Source: Candidatus Melainabacteria bacterium (GTDB lineage Bacteria > Cyanobacteriota > Vampirovibrionia > Obscuribacterales > Obscuribacteraceae). From it: a DNA stretch of 64,000 nucleotides. Each line of letters begins with the position of its first letter. Position 1 is the first letter of the stretch. Below the pieces are notes generated by a model. It was not told where the DNA came from and did not search any database. It saw only the letters and a program-made list of their open reading frames with translations. Where the stretch lies: positions 186,001 to 250,000 of the forward strand of contig QKMZ01000002.1 of NCBI GenBank assembly GCA_003242885.1, given 5' to 3'. Positions 1 through 8,313 of this stretch are shown here, one piece after another. Position numbers and translations under genes: made by a program.

Positions 1-211
1 GATCATTTTTTGAATACCGGATGCGGGGGTCATTCTTTGCATATCGCTCAATGATTTCAAACGTGGCGTCTGACGAGCCATCATCTGAAATTATGAATTC
101 GAAATTCTGGTAAGTTTGCCCAAGAGCGCTTTCGATTGCCTGAGGCAAAAATTCGGCGCCGTTATAAGTCGGCAAGCATATTGAAACTAGGAATTCCACC
201 AGGCTGCCCAT
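1..211 (-). CDS. Family 2 glycosyltransferase, N-terminal part (cut by window edge)
   Basis: Reading leftwards from an ATG at 211, the frame is open to the window edge and gives about 70 residues. It holds the start of a GT-A fold: [13 protein letters not shown], then [13 protein letters not shown] and the nucleotide-binding [11 protein letters not shown]. These are the first two strands and the first acidic motif of GT2 enzymes, which move a sugar from a nucleotide-sugar donor to a glycan or lipid acceptor at the inner face of the membrane. The rest, including the second DXD motif, lies outside the window, so the acceptor cannot be guessed. No strong ribosome binding site precedes the ATG, so the start is tentative. 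The family call is firm. Confidence 0.85.
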   Translation of the reverse strand, partial: MGSLVEFLVSICLPTYNGAEFLPQAIESALGQTYQNFEFIISDDGSSDATFEIIERYAKNDPRIRYSKND

Positions 212-655
212 TCCATGGTAATCAATCGGACAATTATTACATGCCGATGGGTTGTGAATTCTCAGCCACAACAGTTAGACTTTCCTCATCGCGTCACGAT
301 CCTGCGGCCGGCGAGGCTTGAGCAGTCTATTGAAAAGCGCTAATAGTCACAATTTGAGCGAGCCCAAAACTATTGTCGCCCAATCCTTGCCGACCTGGCG
401 GACCAGCTGCGTGATCGCATAAATATCGAGTTTGTCGTTGTGGCACCACCGGTAGTGTTTTCTCATGAGTGTTTGCGACACTTTCTAGTTGGGTGTCAAA
501 AGAAACACCATATTGGATACGTGGCTAGCATCTGCTCAGTAGAATGTATTTTGGCGTGGCATAATGTGCAAAGCCGTGTGACAAAAGGTGGTTGTAAGAT
601 TGCTCAGTGACACGGATTGTCAGCACGGGAAGAAGAGGAAGCTTCTTAACCACTT
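212..655. other. Intergenic region, no gene seen
   Basis: About 440 bases between the leftward glycosyltransferase and the rightward response regulator. No frame has convincing coding character. The region must hold divergent promoters, but I see no clear -35/-10 pair. A small GAAGCTTC palindrome lies close to the regulator start. Confidence 0.5.
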
Positions 656-1339
656 ATGGCACGAGTTCTCTTTGTTGAAGACGATAAAGACCTTGCAACA
701 GCCGTAGAGATGGCGCTCGAGGCGCAAAATTTTGTCGTTGAAGTTGTGCATGATGGCAAGTCTGCTCTGGACCGGCTGACATTCGGGCATTACGACGTGG
801 CGATAGTCGATTGGATGTTGCCGCAAATGAGTGGATACGAAGTCTGCCAGGAATACAGGCGCAATGGCGGGCAAACGCCGATTCTTTTCTTGACCGGGCA
901 ATCTGATGTAATGCATCGCGTGCAGGCGCTTGATACGGGCGCTGATGACTATCTGTGCAAACCTTTCGCGTATGCCGAATTGATGTCGCGCGTGCGTGCG
1001 CTGCTTCGCCGTTTTCCAAAAATGGAGAATCAGGTGATTAGCCTCGGGCATCTTGAACTTGATGTTCAGCGCTGCCGAGCTAAAGTCGAAGGCAAGGATG
1101 TAGACCTGGCACCCAGCGAATTTGCCTTGTTAGAACTTTTGATGAAACACCAGGGGCGTATTTTTAGTGCCGACGATTTGCTTGACCGCGTCTTTAAGCT
1201 CGATCGAGAGGCGACTGGTGAGGCTGTCCGCCAGCGCATTTTACGTTTGCGGAAGAAAATCGACCTTGTCGGCAAACCGTCATTGATCAAAACTGTGAAA
1301 GGCCTCGGCTATTGCATGGAAGAAGCGGCTGAAAGTTAG
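656..1339 (+). CDS. OmpR/PhoB-family response regulator (orphan)
   Basis: A 227-residue two-domain regulator. Residues 1-120 are a receiver domain: acidic pocket VEDDKD, phospho-acceptor aspartate in IVDWMLP near residue 51, Thr/Ser position in LFLTGQ, and the conserved lysine in CKPFAYAEL. Residues about 130-225 form the winged-helix DNA-binding domain, ending with the typical recognition helix and wing (AVRQRILRLRKKI and IKTVKGLGYCM). When phosphorylated, such proteins bind direct-repeat promoter sites. No kinase lies next to it; the nearest are more than 7 kb away. It resembles the regulator at 41.2-41.8 kb, which suggests paralogy. The target is unknown. Confidence 0.9.
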   Translation: MARVLFVEDDKDLATAVEMALEAQNFVVEVVHDGKSALDRLTFGHYDVAIVDWMLPQMSGYEVCQEYRRNGGQTPILFLTGQSDVMHRVQALDTGADDYLCKPFAYAELMSRVRALLRRFPKMENQVISLGHLELDVQRCRAKVEGKDVDLAPSEFALLELLMKHQGRIFSADDLLDRVFKLDREATGEAVRQRILRLRKKIDLVGKPSLIKTVKGLGYCMEEAAES

Positions 1340-1507
1340 CAATTGGATGGACACAGCGTGTAAAGAACCGCACCAGATCGGCAATTGCGAGTGGCCAATA
1401 TCTAGTCGCTGTTACTTCAGCAATTGCTTGCATCGCAGCTTGTTTAGACCGTTGCTGGTGCGATGCGCCTAACCTTACCTTGCGGCAAGCTCCGAAATGA
1501 CCTGATC

Positions 1508-1545
1508 TAGGTGGTCTGAATTTCTCAAGAAATTCAGACCACCTA
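1508..1545. repeat. Perfect palindrome A (18-bp arms)
   Basis: The left arm TAGGTGGTCTGAATTTCT (1508-1525) is followed by CA and then its exact reverse complement (1528-1545). There is no T-tract on either side, so it is not a standard intrinsic terminator. The 17-base core recurs in palindrome B about 140 bases away. Confidence 0.9.
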
Positions 1546-1648
1546 TGCAGAAAGAAAAGCAGCGCCCCTGAGGCTTCTAGGGCTCAGGGTGAAATTGCTC
1601 AGAATGCAGCCGAAGCATAATCTGTGCTTGTATGGGGCTTTTAAGTCT

Positions 1649-1690
1649 TGCAGGTGGTCTGAATTTCTCGAGAAATTCAGACCACCTGCA
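1649..1690. repeat. Perfect palindrome B (21-bp arms, no spacer)
   Basis: A 42-base perfect inverted repeat centred on CTCGAG, with arms 1649-1669 and 1670-1690. It shares the core AGGTGGTCTGAATTTCT with palindrome A, but the outer bases differ (TGC/GCA here, T/A in A). The outer changes are paired in each copy, so the base pairing itself appears conserved. Confidence 0.9.
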
Positions 1691-1723
1691 ACCGCTCGCA
1701 TTTAGGGCCTGCCAGTCGGGAAC

Positions 1724-1759
1724 GAAAAAACCCCTGCTGGATCGCTCCTGCAGGGGTTC
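1724..1759 (-). terminator. Intrinsic terminator of murQ
   Basis: On the minus strand a 9-bp stem (arms 1750-1758 and 1729-1737, AACCCCTGC on the plus strand) with a 12-base loop is followed by six T residues (1730-1725). It lies about 60 bases beyond the murQ stop codon, in the right orientation. Confidence 0.85.
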
Positions 1760-1817
1760 TGTATTTCTATTGCATTCTCGCAACTGTTTGAGCAATGCGA
1801 GCCTATAGTCTATGCGC

Positions 1818-2768
1818 TTAGCAGCACTTTTCTGCTTGCGGCTTTGCGGAGCCCTCCGGTGCCGGAGAATTGGCGAGCGCTTTACGCAACGAGCCACCAT
1901 ACTTAGTGAGCAGCTCTTCAGCTTGCGCGCGGCCGAGTTTTCTCTTGGTCATCAAAATGGCCGTTTTTGCTTTGTTTTGCGATGCGACCAGCGCGCCTTC
2001 AGCGATGTGTCGTGGCACTTCGCCACAGATCGAGATGATCGAAACAGCACGCTCTCTCAATTTCTCATTGGTCGGTTTGAGGTCAACCATGAGGTTTTCG
2101 TAGACTTTTCCGAGACGAACCATCGTACAGGTCGTGAGAAGATTGAGAATCATCTTTTGAGCCGTACCGGCTTTCATGCGGGTTGAACCCGTCAAGGCTT
2201 CGGCTCCGACGACTGCAGTGATGGTCACATCACACAGTCCGTCCAGTCCGCCGAAGTTGTTGACGATACCGATTCTGGCTGCTCCAGCTTCGCGCGCTTG
2301 TTCGAGAGCGCCTATTACGTACGGTGTCCTGCCAGAGGCCGTGATCCCAACAACAATGTCTTTGTCCGTGATTTTTGCGGAGATTGCGTCTTGCTCGCCC
2401 ATCTCTTTTGAGTCTTCGGCATTTTCGAATGAGCGGAACATCGCTTCTTTGCCGCCGGCAATGTGCGCTGCTACCAATTCTGAATCGATGCCGAAAGTCG
2501 GCGAGCATTCGGTGGCGTCCAGAACGCCGAGGCGACCACTGGTGCCTGCTCCGAAATAAATGAGTCTTCCACCGTTGTGGAGTCTTTCTGTAATCAAGTC
2601 AACGGCTTTGGCGATGTCCGGCACTGCGGCTTTTACCGCTTCGGCTACCGCGAAATCTTCGTTTTGTACTCGAGAGACCAATTCGGTCGTATCAAGAAGA
2701 TCCAGGTCCATCGTGTGAGCATTGCGCTCTTCCGTGATCATCTTGTTGAACTCTTGCGTGAAACCCAT
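1818..2768 (-). CDS. murQ: N-acetylmuramic acid 6-phosphate etherase
   Basis: MurQ cleaves the lactyl ether of MurNAc-6-phosphate to GlcNAc-6-phosphate and D-lactate in cytoplasmic murein recycling. The 316-residue protein has a SIS domain with IYFGAGTSGRLGVLD followed directly by ATECSPTFG, whose glutamate is the family's catalytic acid. VVGITASGRTPYV and the STRMKAGTAQK segment complete the sugar-phosphate site. The C-terminal third (LTKYGGSLRKAL) is the usual helical tail. I start at the ATG at 2768 because GGAG lies 7 bases upstream. A GTG at 2795 would add nine residues without better support. There is no neighbouring PTS or AnmK gene, so the MurNAc-6-P source is not visible here. An intrinsic terminator follows. 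Confidence 0.95.
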   Translation of the reverse strand: MGFTQEFNKMITEERNAHTMDLDLLDTTELVSRVQNEDFAVAEAVKAAVPDIAKAVDLITERLHNGGRLIYFGAGTSGRLGVLDATECSPTFGIDSELVAAHIAGGKEAMFRSFENAEDSKEMGEQDAISAKITDKDIVVGITASGRTPYVIGALEQAREAGAARIGIVNNFGGLDGLCDVTITAVVGAEALTGSTRMKAGTAQKMILNLLTTCTMVRLGKVYENLMVDLKPTNEKLRERAVSIISICGEVPRHIAEGALVASQNKAKTAILMTKRKLGRAQAEELLTKYGGSLRKALANSPAPEGSAKPQAEKCC

Positions 2769-2941
2769 GTCTGATCTCCAAATGTTCCCAGGCACCCCAT
2801 TTCAATGAGTGTAGCGTACTTAATGAGAATAAGAGGGTTACACGCTCGAAGGATTGGTGAATCCCCGCTTTTAATCAATCTCATGAATTGTCATGCGGTG
2901 TGAGACTGGCAACCTGTGGCGCTGCCGAGGTTTTGTCCTGA

Positions 2942-2977
2942 TATCCGAACGGATACCGGATGTTGCAAGGTCGCAAC
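2942..2977. other. Two short adjacent hairpins between hydantoinase and murQ
   Basis: TATCCG-AA-CGGATA (2942-2955) is followed by GTTGC-N6-GCAAC (2962-2977). Both are perfect but short and lack a T-tract. They lie just past the end of the leftward dihydropyrimidinase gene, so they could stabilise the mRNA 3' end or bind a regulator. The function is open. Confidence 0.35.
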
Positions 2978-3037
2978 AACTTTGGCTGTCCGGCTCAATT
3001 TGTGGCGAAGGTAACCAGGCTGAGCTCTGCGCTCGAT

Positions 3038-4453
3038 TTACTTGACGCAAGCAGTCTCGGGCTCATTGTGTTTGAGTGAAACCCGTCCGCGCTTGATAAA
3101 CTTGCCGTCGCCGGCTTTGCCGACATATTTCTCGTTCTCTATGACGACTTTTCCACGTGAAAGCACTGTTTCCGTAACACCCTGAACCTCCATGCCCTCG
3201 TAGCAGTTGTAGTCCACGTTCATGTGATGGGTTTTGGCCGAAAGAATCATTTTTTTGTTAGGGTTGAAGATAACGATGTCAGCGTCTGAGCCGACTGCAA
3301 TAGTGCCCTTTTTCGGGAAGAGTCCGAAGATTTTCGCTGGGCTGGTCGAGGTCAATTCCACAAAACGGTTTACCGAAATACGCCCTTGCACGACACCGCC
3401 GTTGTAGATAAGGCTCATGCGAGTTTCGACGCCTGGTCCGCCGTTAGGAATCTTGCTGAAATCGTCTTTGCCGAGTTCCTTTTGGTCTTTGAAGCAGAAC
3501 GGACAGTGGTCAGTGGAGATGACTTGCAAGTCGTTCATTCGCAAACCGGTCCAGAGCTTTTCTTGATTCCACTTTTCTCGCAGCGCTGGCGTCATGACAT
3601 ATTTTGCGCCTTCGAAACCTTCTTTCTCATAGTGGGTGTAGTCGAGGAAAAGGTATTGCGGACAAGTCTCGGCGAATGCCGGAATGCCTTCATCGCGGGC
3701 TTCTACGACTTTCTTGAGGGCGTCATAGCAGCTCAAGTGGACGATGTAAACAGGCGAATTTGCCATTTCGGCTAGCGCAATGGAGCGGTTGACGCCTTCT
3801 GATTCGGCCTGGGTCGGTCGCGTGAGCGCGTGATATTTAGGCGCGGTGTGTCCTTTGGCTAACGCTCGTTGCACAATTTCGTTGATAACGATGCCGTTTT
3901 CCGCGTGCATGCAAACAAGCCCGCCTTCGTTGCCGCAGAATTCCATGGCTCTGAAGATGGTGGCATCGTCGACCAGCAAAACCCCTGGATAAGCCATAAA
4001 CATCTTGAAACTGGTTACGCCTTCATCGTGAATCAGGCGTTTCAAATCTTTCGTGCGCTCATGTGGCAGGTCCGTCACGATCATGTGAAAGGCGTAGTCG
4101 ATTGCGGTTTTGCCGGCAGCCTTTTCGTGCCAGGTGTCCAGAGCTTCCATAATCGCCTGCCCCTTAGTCTGGATAGCGAAGTCGATGATGGTTGTGGTTC
4201 CACCGTGCGCAGCCGCCAGTGTGCCTGTTTTGAAATCGTCGGCCGATGTCGTGCCGCCGAAAGGCATGTCCATATGGGTGTGAGCGTCGATGCCGCCGGG
4301 TATGACCAGGCGATCTTTCGCATCAATGACCTTGTCTGCTTCCATATCCAGCGTTTTGCCAATCACTGATATGGTTTCGCCGTCTATCAAAATGTCGGCT
4401 ACGTAATCGTCTACCGCTGTGACTATGCGACCGTTTTTGATCAGTGTCTTCAC
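3038..4453 (-). CDS. hydA: Dihydropyrimidinase / D-hydantoinase
   Basis: A cyclic amidohydrolase of about 471 residues that opens dihydrouracil, dihydrothymine or 5-substituted hydantoins to N-carbamoyl amino acids. The binuclear metal site is visible: GGIDAHTHMDMPFGG (about residue 60), the lysine to be carbamylated in TSFKMFMAYPG (about 150), VCMHAENG, YIVHLSC and the aspartate in ISTDHCPF. Length and the C-terminal beta-sandwich (ADIVIFNPN...) fit the family. I chose the GTG at 4453, which has AAGGTGG five bases upstream; the GTG at 4462 overlaps that site. No beta-ureidopropionase or dihydropyrimidine dehydrogenase is adjacent, so a full pyrimidine catabolic operon is not shown and the natural substrate is uncertain. 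Confidence 0.9.
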   Translation of the reverse strand: MKTLIKNGRIVTAVDDYVADILIDGETISVIGKTLDMEADKVIDAKDRLVIPGGIDAHTHMDMPFGGTTSADDFKTGTLAAAHGGTTTIIDFAIQTKGQAIMEALDTWHEKAAGKTAIDYAFHMIVTDLPHERTKDLKRLIHDEGVTSFKMFMAYPGVLLVDDATIFRAMEFCGNEGGLVCMHAENGIVINEIVQRALAKGHTAPKYHALTRPTQAESEGVNRSIALAEMANSPVYIVHLSCYDALKKVVEARDEGIPAFAETCPQYLFLDYTHYEKEGFEGAKYVMTPALREKWNQEKLWTGLRMNDLQVISTDHCPFCFKDQKELGKDDFSKIPNGGPGVETRMSLIYNGGVVQGRISVNRFVELTSTSPAKIFGLFPKKGTIAVGSDADIVIFNPNKKMILSAKTHHMNVDYNCYEGMEVQGVTETVLSRGKVVIENEKYVGKAGDGKFIKRGRVSLKHNEPETACVK

Positions 4454-4887
4454 TTGAACCACCTTTGTTGAAACGACGTCGTGTCTGGCTGGCGCCTGAT
4501 TTGAGCAAATGTCAGGCTAAAACGCCCTCGACCCTTGCTGTAGTCAAAACTACCCAGTGCGCGAAGAACTGAAAACCCTGTGTATCGAAGTAGTAGGACC
4601 GCAGATCCGGAAGGATGCCTGGTGGATATGCGATCGGCTCGCGGTGTTCCGCTTAGAAACTTTGGCTTGAAGGTTAATTTCGAGGTGTTGGCTAAATAAG
4701 ATCTGAGGTTGGAATCTGTAGAATTCACCATTTCGCCCGAGAGGCTCACCGAGTTATAAAACTGGCACCCTCACATTGCAAAATGACTCCGAGCGCCTTA
4801 AACCGCAAGCACTGGAAACAAGCGCAAGCATGTCCGATGATCACAATCTAGTTGCTTTGCCCTGTTTGTCCGAGGAGTTTCCAGTCT
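4454..4887. other. Divergent intergenic region between hydantoinase and dnaG
   Basis: About 430 bases with no convincing gene. Both flanking genes read outward, so promoters for both should be here. I could not pick a confident -35/-10 pair, operator or riboswitch. Confidence 0.4.
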
Positions 4888-6813
4888 GTGAAAGGTGTGA
4901 CGCCTGAAGTAATTTCCGAAGTTCGCCACCGAGCGAACATTGTCGACATCATCTCCGAAACAGTCGTCTTGAAGAAAGCCGGCAAGGAGTATCGCGGGCT
5001 TTGCCCGTTTCACAACGAAAAGTCAGGGTCTTTTTACGTCAATCCGGACAAAGGAATTTTTAAATGCTTTGGCTGCGGTGAAGGCGGTGATGTTTTCGCT
5101 TTTCTGCAAAAGGCGAAGGGCAACGATTTCATTGATACAGTGCGTGATCTTGCTAATCGCTATGGCATTCGATTGGTCGAAACGGTTGAGGAAAAACAGC
5201 ATTACGACCGGCGCGCGCAATTTTTCTCATTAAACGACGCCGCCTGCAACTATTTCTGTCAATTGCTGCAAGACCCTACTGATGGCGCTACTGCCAGGGC
5301 CTATCTGGAAGGGCGCGGTATCAGCGAGGAAATAATCGCTCGTTTCAAACTGGGCTTCGCGCCAAATTCTTGGGACGGTCTGCTGCGTTATTTGAACAGC
5401 ACGATGAAAGTTTCGGAAGCGACGCTTGAAGAAGCAGGGCTTGTCCGCCGCCGCGCGGAGTCGACTGGAGTGTATGACCTTTTCCGCAATCGTTTAATGG
5501 TTCCGATTATGGACGATCAGGGGCGTGTAGTGGCGTTTGGCGGACGTACTCTTGGCGACGATCAAGTGAAATATCTCAATTCCCCTGAGACCCCGATATA
5601 CGTAAAAGGGCAGCACCTTTACGGTTTTAACCTCGCAAAAGAGGCAATCAAAGCTAAGGACTCAGTTATTGTTGTCGAAGGATATTTCGATGCAATCAGT
5701 CTCCACCAGTACGGATTCACCAATTCCGTAGCGACTCTGGGAACAGCACTGACCGAGCAGCAAGCAAAAATGCTTGTTCGATACACCGATTCGAAACGTG
5801 TCTTTCTTTCATTCGATAGCGACCAGGCTGGACAGAAAGCCGTCGAACGCGGGGCTGAAGCCATCAATCAGATTGCCGAAGGCGTCGGTATCGAATTGCG
5901 AGTCATCCGCATTCCGGGCGGCAAAGATCCCGATGAGTGTTTGCGCAGCGAAGGCGGACCGGAAGCATTCGCAAGGGCAATGGATTCAGCGCCACCTTTT
6001 ATCGATCACGAACTTCGGACCGCTCTAAAAGACGCCGACCTGACGACACACACCGGGCGATTGGAGGCGGCAGGGCAGATTGTTCCTATCCTTGCGCAGA
6101 TCAAGAACCCCATGGTGCGTGGCGAGTATATTCGTTTGTTTGCAATGGAGATCGGAGCCAAAGAAGATGAGCTTGGGCATTCTGTCCGTGAACAAATGAA
6201 GCAAATCAGAAAGCCTTTCAAGCCGGACAGTTTCGGTAGCGGCGCCGCCAAAGTTATGAAAAGCCGCGGAACGGTTGGCACACCGGGCTCCGGTGGCTTG
6301 GCTGGAGTAATGGATGCAGAACGAAACTTGCTGGCGTTGTTGCTAACAAGCCGCGAAGACTATACGCAAGCATTTCCTGTTGTGATGAATATCGATTTCA
6401 ACGTGCCCGCGCATCGTACTCTCAAAGACGCATTTGAAGGTGTCGGCGACCAGTTTGCCACGGTCCAGGACCTGAGCGATCGCGTCATGGACCGTGCCGC
6501 GCCTGACAAAGCCGCTTCGTCGGCGATGGTCGACGTTATTCTCAAAGTAGAAGAGTTTCGCAAGCAGCAGCGTCCGTCCGATGTGGTTATCAAAGATTCT
6601 TTCGCCAGGCTTATTAAAGAGCGCATGGAGCTGGCCAGCCGCCAGATGCGCGCCACGCTGGCTTCAACTCTTCCTGAGGACGAGTTGATAGAGCTGCAGG
6701 GTAAAATATCCATGCTTCAGCGTCTGCAATCGAGCGATTTGCTCGCCGCTAGTTCTCTCGACGAACTCAACGAATTGACCTCAAAGATCAACGAAATAAT
6801 ACCGGTGAATTAA
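4888..6813 (+). CDS. dnaG: DNA primase DnaG
   Basis: DnaG makes the RNA primers for replication. The N-terminal CHC2 zinc finger is seen as CPFHNEKSGSF with a later CFGCGEGGD (about residues 38-67). The middle RNA-polymerase core has FRNRLMVPI and VAFGGR, then the TOPRIM metal site with EGYFDAI and FSFDSDQAG. The last 200 residues form the variable helicase-binding region. I start at the GTG at 4888, with GAGGAG ten bases upstream; an ATG at 4852 lacks such a site. The stop codon overlaps the start of the ZIP transporter gene (TAATG), so the two are probably cotranslated. No rpoD or rpsU is attached, unlike the classical macromolecular synthesis operon. Confidence 0.97.
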   Translation: MKGVTPEVISEVRHRANIVDIISETVVLKKAGKEYRGLCPFHNEKSGSFYVNPDKGIFKCFGCGEGGDVFAFLQKAKGNDFIDTVRDLANRYGIRLVETVEEKQHYDRRAQFFSLNDAACNYFCQLLQDPTDGATARAYLEGRGISEEIIARFKLGFAPNSWDGLLRYLNSTMKVSEATLEEAGLVRRRAESTGVYDLFRNRLMVPIMDDQGRVVAFGGRTLGDDQVKYLNSPETPIYVKGQHLYGFNLAKEAIKAKDSVIVVEGYFDAISLHQYGFTNSVATLGTALTEQQAKMLVRYTDSKRVFLSFDSDQAGQKAVERGAEAINQIAEGVGIELRVIRIPGGKDPDECLRSEGGPEAFARAMDSAPPFIDHELRTALKDADLTTHTGRLEAAGQIVPILAQIKNPMVRGEYIRLFAMEIGAKEDELGHSVREQMKQIRKPFKPDSFGSGAAKVMKSRGTVGTPGSGGLAGVMDAERNLLALLLTSREDYTQAFPVVMNIDFNVPAHRTLKDAFEGVGDQFATVQDLSDRVMDRAAPDKAASSAMVDVILKVEEFRKQQRPSDVVIKDSFARLIKERMELASRQMRATLASTLPEDELIELQGKISMLQRLQSSDLLAASSLDELNELTSKINEIIPVN

Positions 6814-7862
6814 TGGAAGCAGGTGCGCCAGCCAATTTGTTGATGGGTGTCATTGCCGGCGCCACCATTTTTCTGGGATTGCCTGTCGCTTTTTTGCGTG
6901 GTGTTGGTGAGAAAACCCGCGGCAGCCTGACGATGGCAGCGTGCGGTGTGCTCGTATTGCTGATTGTCGATGTCGGCTACCACATGATCGAATCGCTCGA
7001 AAGAACCGCCATGGAAGCCAATTGGCACAAGCTCGGTATCATGTCGGCAATTGTTTTTCTGGGCTTGATGTACGGACTTGTCGGTCTGGCAAAACTCGAA
7101 GAAAGGCGTGGCGCAATGAAAGGGGAAGGCGATCCGCTTTCGATAGCCACGATGATCGCAATCGGTATCGGCTTGCACAATTTCGCAGAAGGGCTGGCGA
7201 TCGGTCAGTCGTTCTCTGGCGGATCGATAAGTCTTGGCGTGGTTCTGGTTGTCGGTTTTGCCATGCACAACGCCACTGAAGGTTTTGGAATTGCCGCACC
7301 GCTTGCCGGCAAACCTGTAAGCTTTTGGCGCATTGCGCTGCTTGGATTGATCGGCGGAGGACCCACAGCCATCGGTGCGCTTATCGGCGGTTTTTTCGTC
7401 AATGAGTACGTCACACTTCTTTTCCTCACGCTCGCTGTCGGATCTTTGATTTATGTCGTGAGAGAGCTATTGCGCTTGCGTTTTGCTTCTTTGACGCCTT
7501 CAGGAGCCATGCTGGCGCTTAGCATGGGGCTTTTGTTTGGCATCTATACAGAAATTGCTGTCGAGGCAGCCACGAATTCGAGTCGTTCAACCACTGTGCA
7601 AAATGCTATCGAAATTGACTTTTCGCGCGCTACGGCGGGTAAATCAATGTCTGTGCCTGCCGGCTGCAACATTGTCATCAAAAACTCTGAATCCACGACA
7701 TTGGAGTTTGAATCAGATGGACTCTTTGCAGGCGAACTCTTTTTGAAGTCAGGAGAGCAAGCTTCCGTCTCAGTTACAAACAAGGCCGGTGAATACAAAT
7801 TGATTATCGAAGATACTGATTTTGCGCCGATCTCTGTAAAAGTAACACCGGTAAGCAAGTAA
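6813..7862 (+). CDS. ZIP-family metal transporter with C-terminal cupredoxin-like domain
   Basis: Residues 1 to about 255 are a ZIP-type carrier with around eight hydrophobic segments and both metal-site helices, GIGLHNFAEGLAIG and GFAMHNATEGFGIA. The histidine-glutamate pairs bind zinc or iron for uptake into the cytoplasm. Residues about 260-349 form an extra soluble beta-rich domain (VPAGCNIVIKNSES, then a GEYKLIIEDTDF segment) with the rhythm of a cupredoxin fold. It lacks the usual type-1 copper His/Cys/Met set; one cysteine is seen. I know of no standard ZIP protein with this tail. The ATG overlaps the dnaG stop by one base, so translation is coupled. The ZIP call is firm; the tail's fold is inferred. 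Confidence 0.85.
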   Translation: MEAGAPANLLMGVIAGATIFLGLPVAFLRGVGEKTRGSLTMAACGVLVLLIVDVGYHMIESLERTAMEANWHKLGIMSAIVFLGLMYGLVGLAKLEERRGAMKGEGDPLSIATMIAIGIGLHNFAEGLAIGQSFSGGSISLGVVLVVGFAMHNATEGFGIAAPLAGKPVSFWRIALLGLIGGGPTAIGALIGGFFVNEYVTLLFLTLAVGSLIYVVRELLRLRFASLTPSGAMLALSMGLLFGIYTEIAVEAATNSSRSTTVQNAIEIDFSRATAGKSMSVPAGCNIVIKNSESTTLEFESDGLFAGELFLKSGEQASVSVTNKAGEYKLIIEDTDFAPISVKVTPVSK

Positions 7863-7881
7863 GTTCTCTTTCTGAGCAGTA

Positions 7882-8313
7882 CTAATTGTGGCTGGAGTAA
7901 GGCGGTAACGCAACCGTCGAAAACCAGTATTCGAGTATGTTTTTTGCCACTCGTTTGTATTCTTCGAAGCGAATAGGTTTCACAATATAGCTGTTGCAAT
8001 AATTGTCATAGCAAAACGAAATGTCTTGCTCGAGGTTTGAAGTGCTCAAGATAACTACTGGAATGCGGCGCAGCTGCGGGTGCTCTTTGAGACGTTTTAA
8101 CATCTCGCGTCCGTCCATCTTGGGAAGATTCAGATCCAGAACGATGAGATCAGGTGTTGTTTCACCCTGATTTTGAATTCCTTCCTCCAGAACAATCAAT
8201 GCTTTTTTGGCGTCATGAGTCACTTGTACTGAGGCTTCGATGCCTATGCACTCGAACGCTTCTTTCAATAAATCCGAATCAGCACGATTATCTTCAACGT
8301 GGAGGATGTTCAT
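7882..8313 (-). CDS. Rcp1-like single-domain response regulator
   Basis: A stand-alone receiver of about 143 residues with no output domain. It has NILHVEDNRADSDLL at the start, the phospho-acceptor in LIVLDLNLPKMDGRE, VVILSTSN, and the lysine in YIVKPIRFEEY. The form, including the extended loop before the acceptor, matches Rcp1-type regulators that partner phytochrome-class kinases. The ATG at 8313 lies inside the end of the upstream kinase gene (20-base overlap), so the two form a translationally coupled pair. An upstream in-frame ATG at 8337 is possible. The output is unknown and would act through protein contact or a phosphorelay. Confidence 0.88.
   Translation of the reverse strand: MNILHVEDNRADSDLLKEAFECIGIEASVQVTHDAKKALIVLEEGIQNQGETTPDLIVLDLNLPKMDGREMLKRLKEHPQLRRIPVVILSTSNLEQDISFCYDNYCNSYIVKPIRFEEYKRVAKNILEYWFSTVALPPYSSHN

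Noticed and set aside
136-321. Rightward 61-residue open frame at the left edge
   Set aside because: It lies antisense to the clear GT2 N-terminus and has no protein-like features.
1508-1690. The two palindromes as ordinary intrinsic terminators
   Set aside because: Neither has a T-tract on either strand, while a normal terminator for murQ lies nearby at 1724-1759.
3386-4369. Long rightward frames inside the dihydropyrimidinase gene
   Set aside because: Mirror frames of a well-supported coding gene, caused by its codon pattern; no motif is seen in them.
4450-4749. Leftward 99-residue open frame upstream of the hydantoinase gene
   Set aside because: Low-complexity translation, no ribosome binding site, and it overlaps the hydantoinase start.
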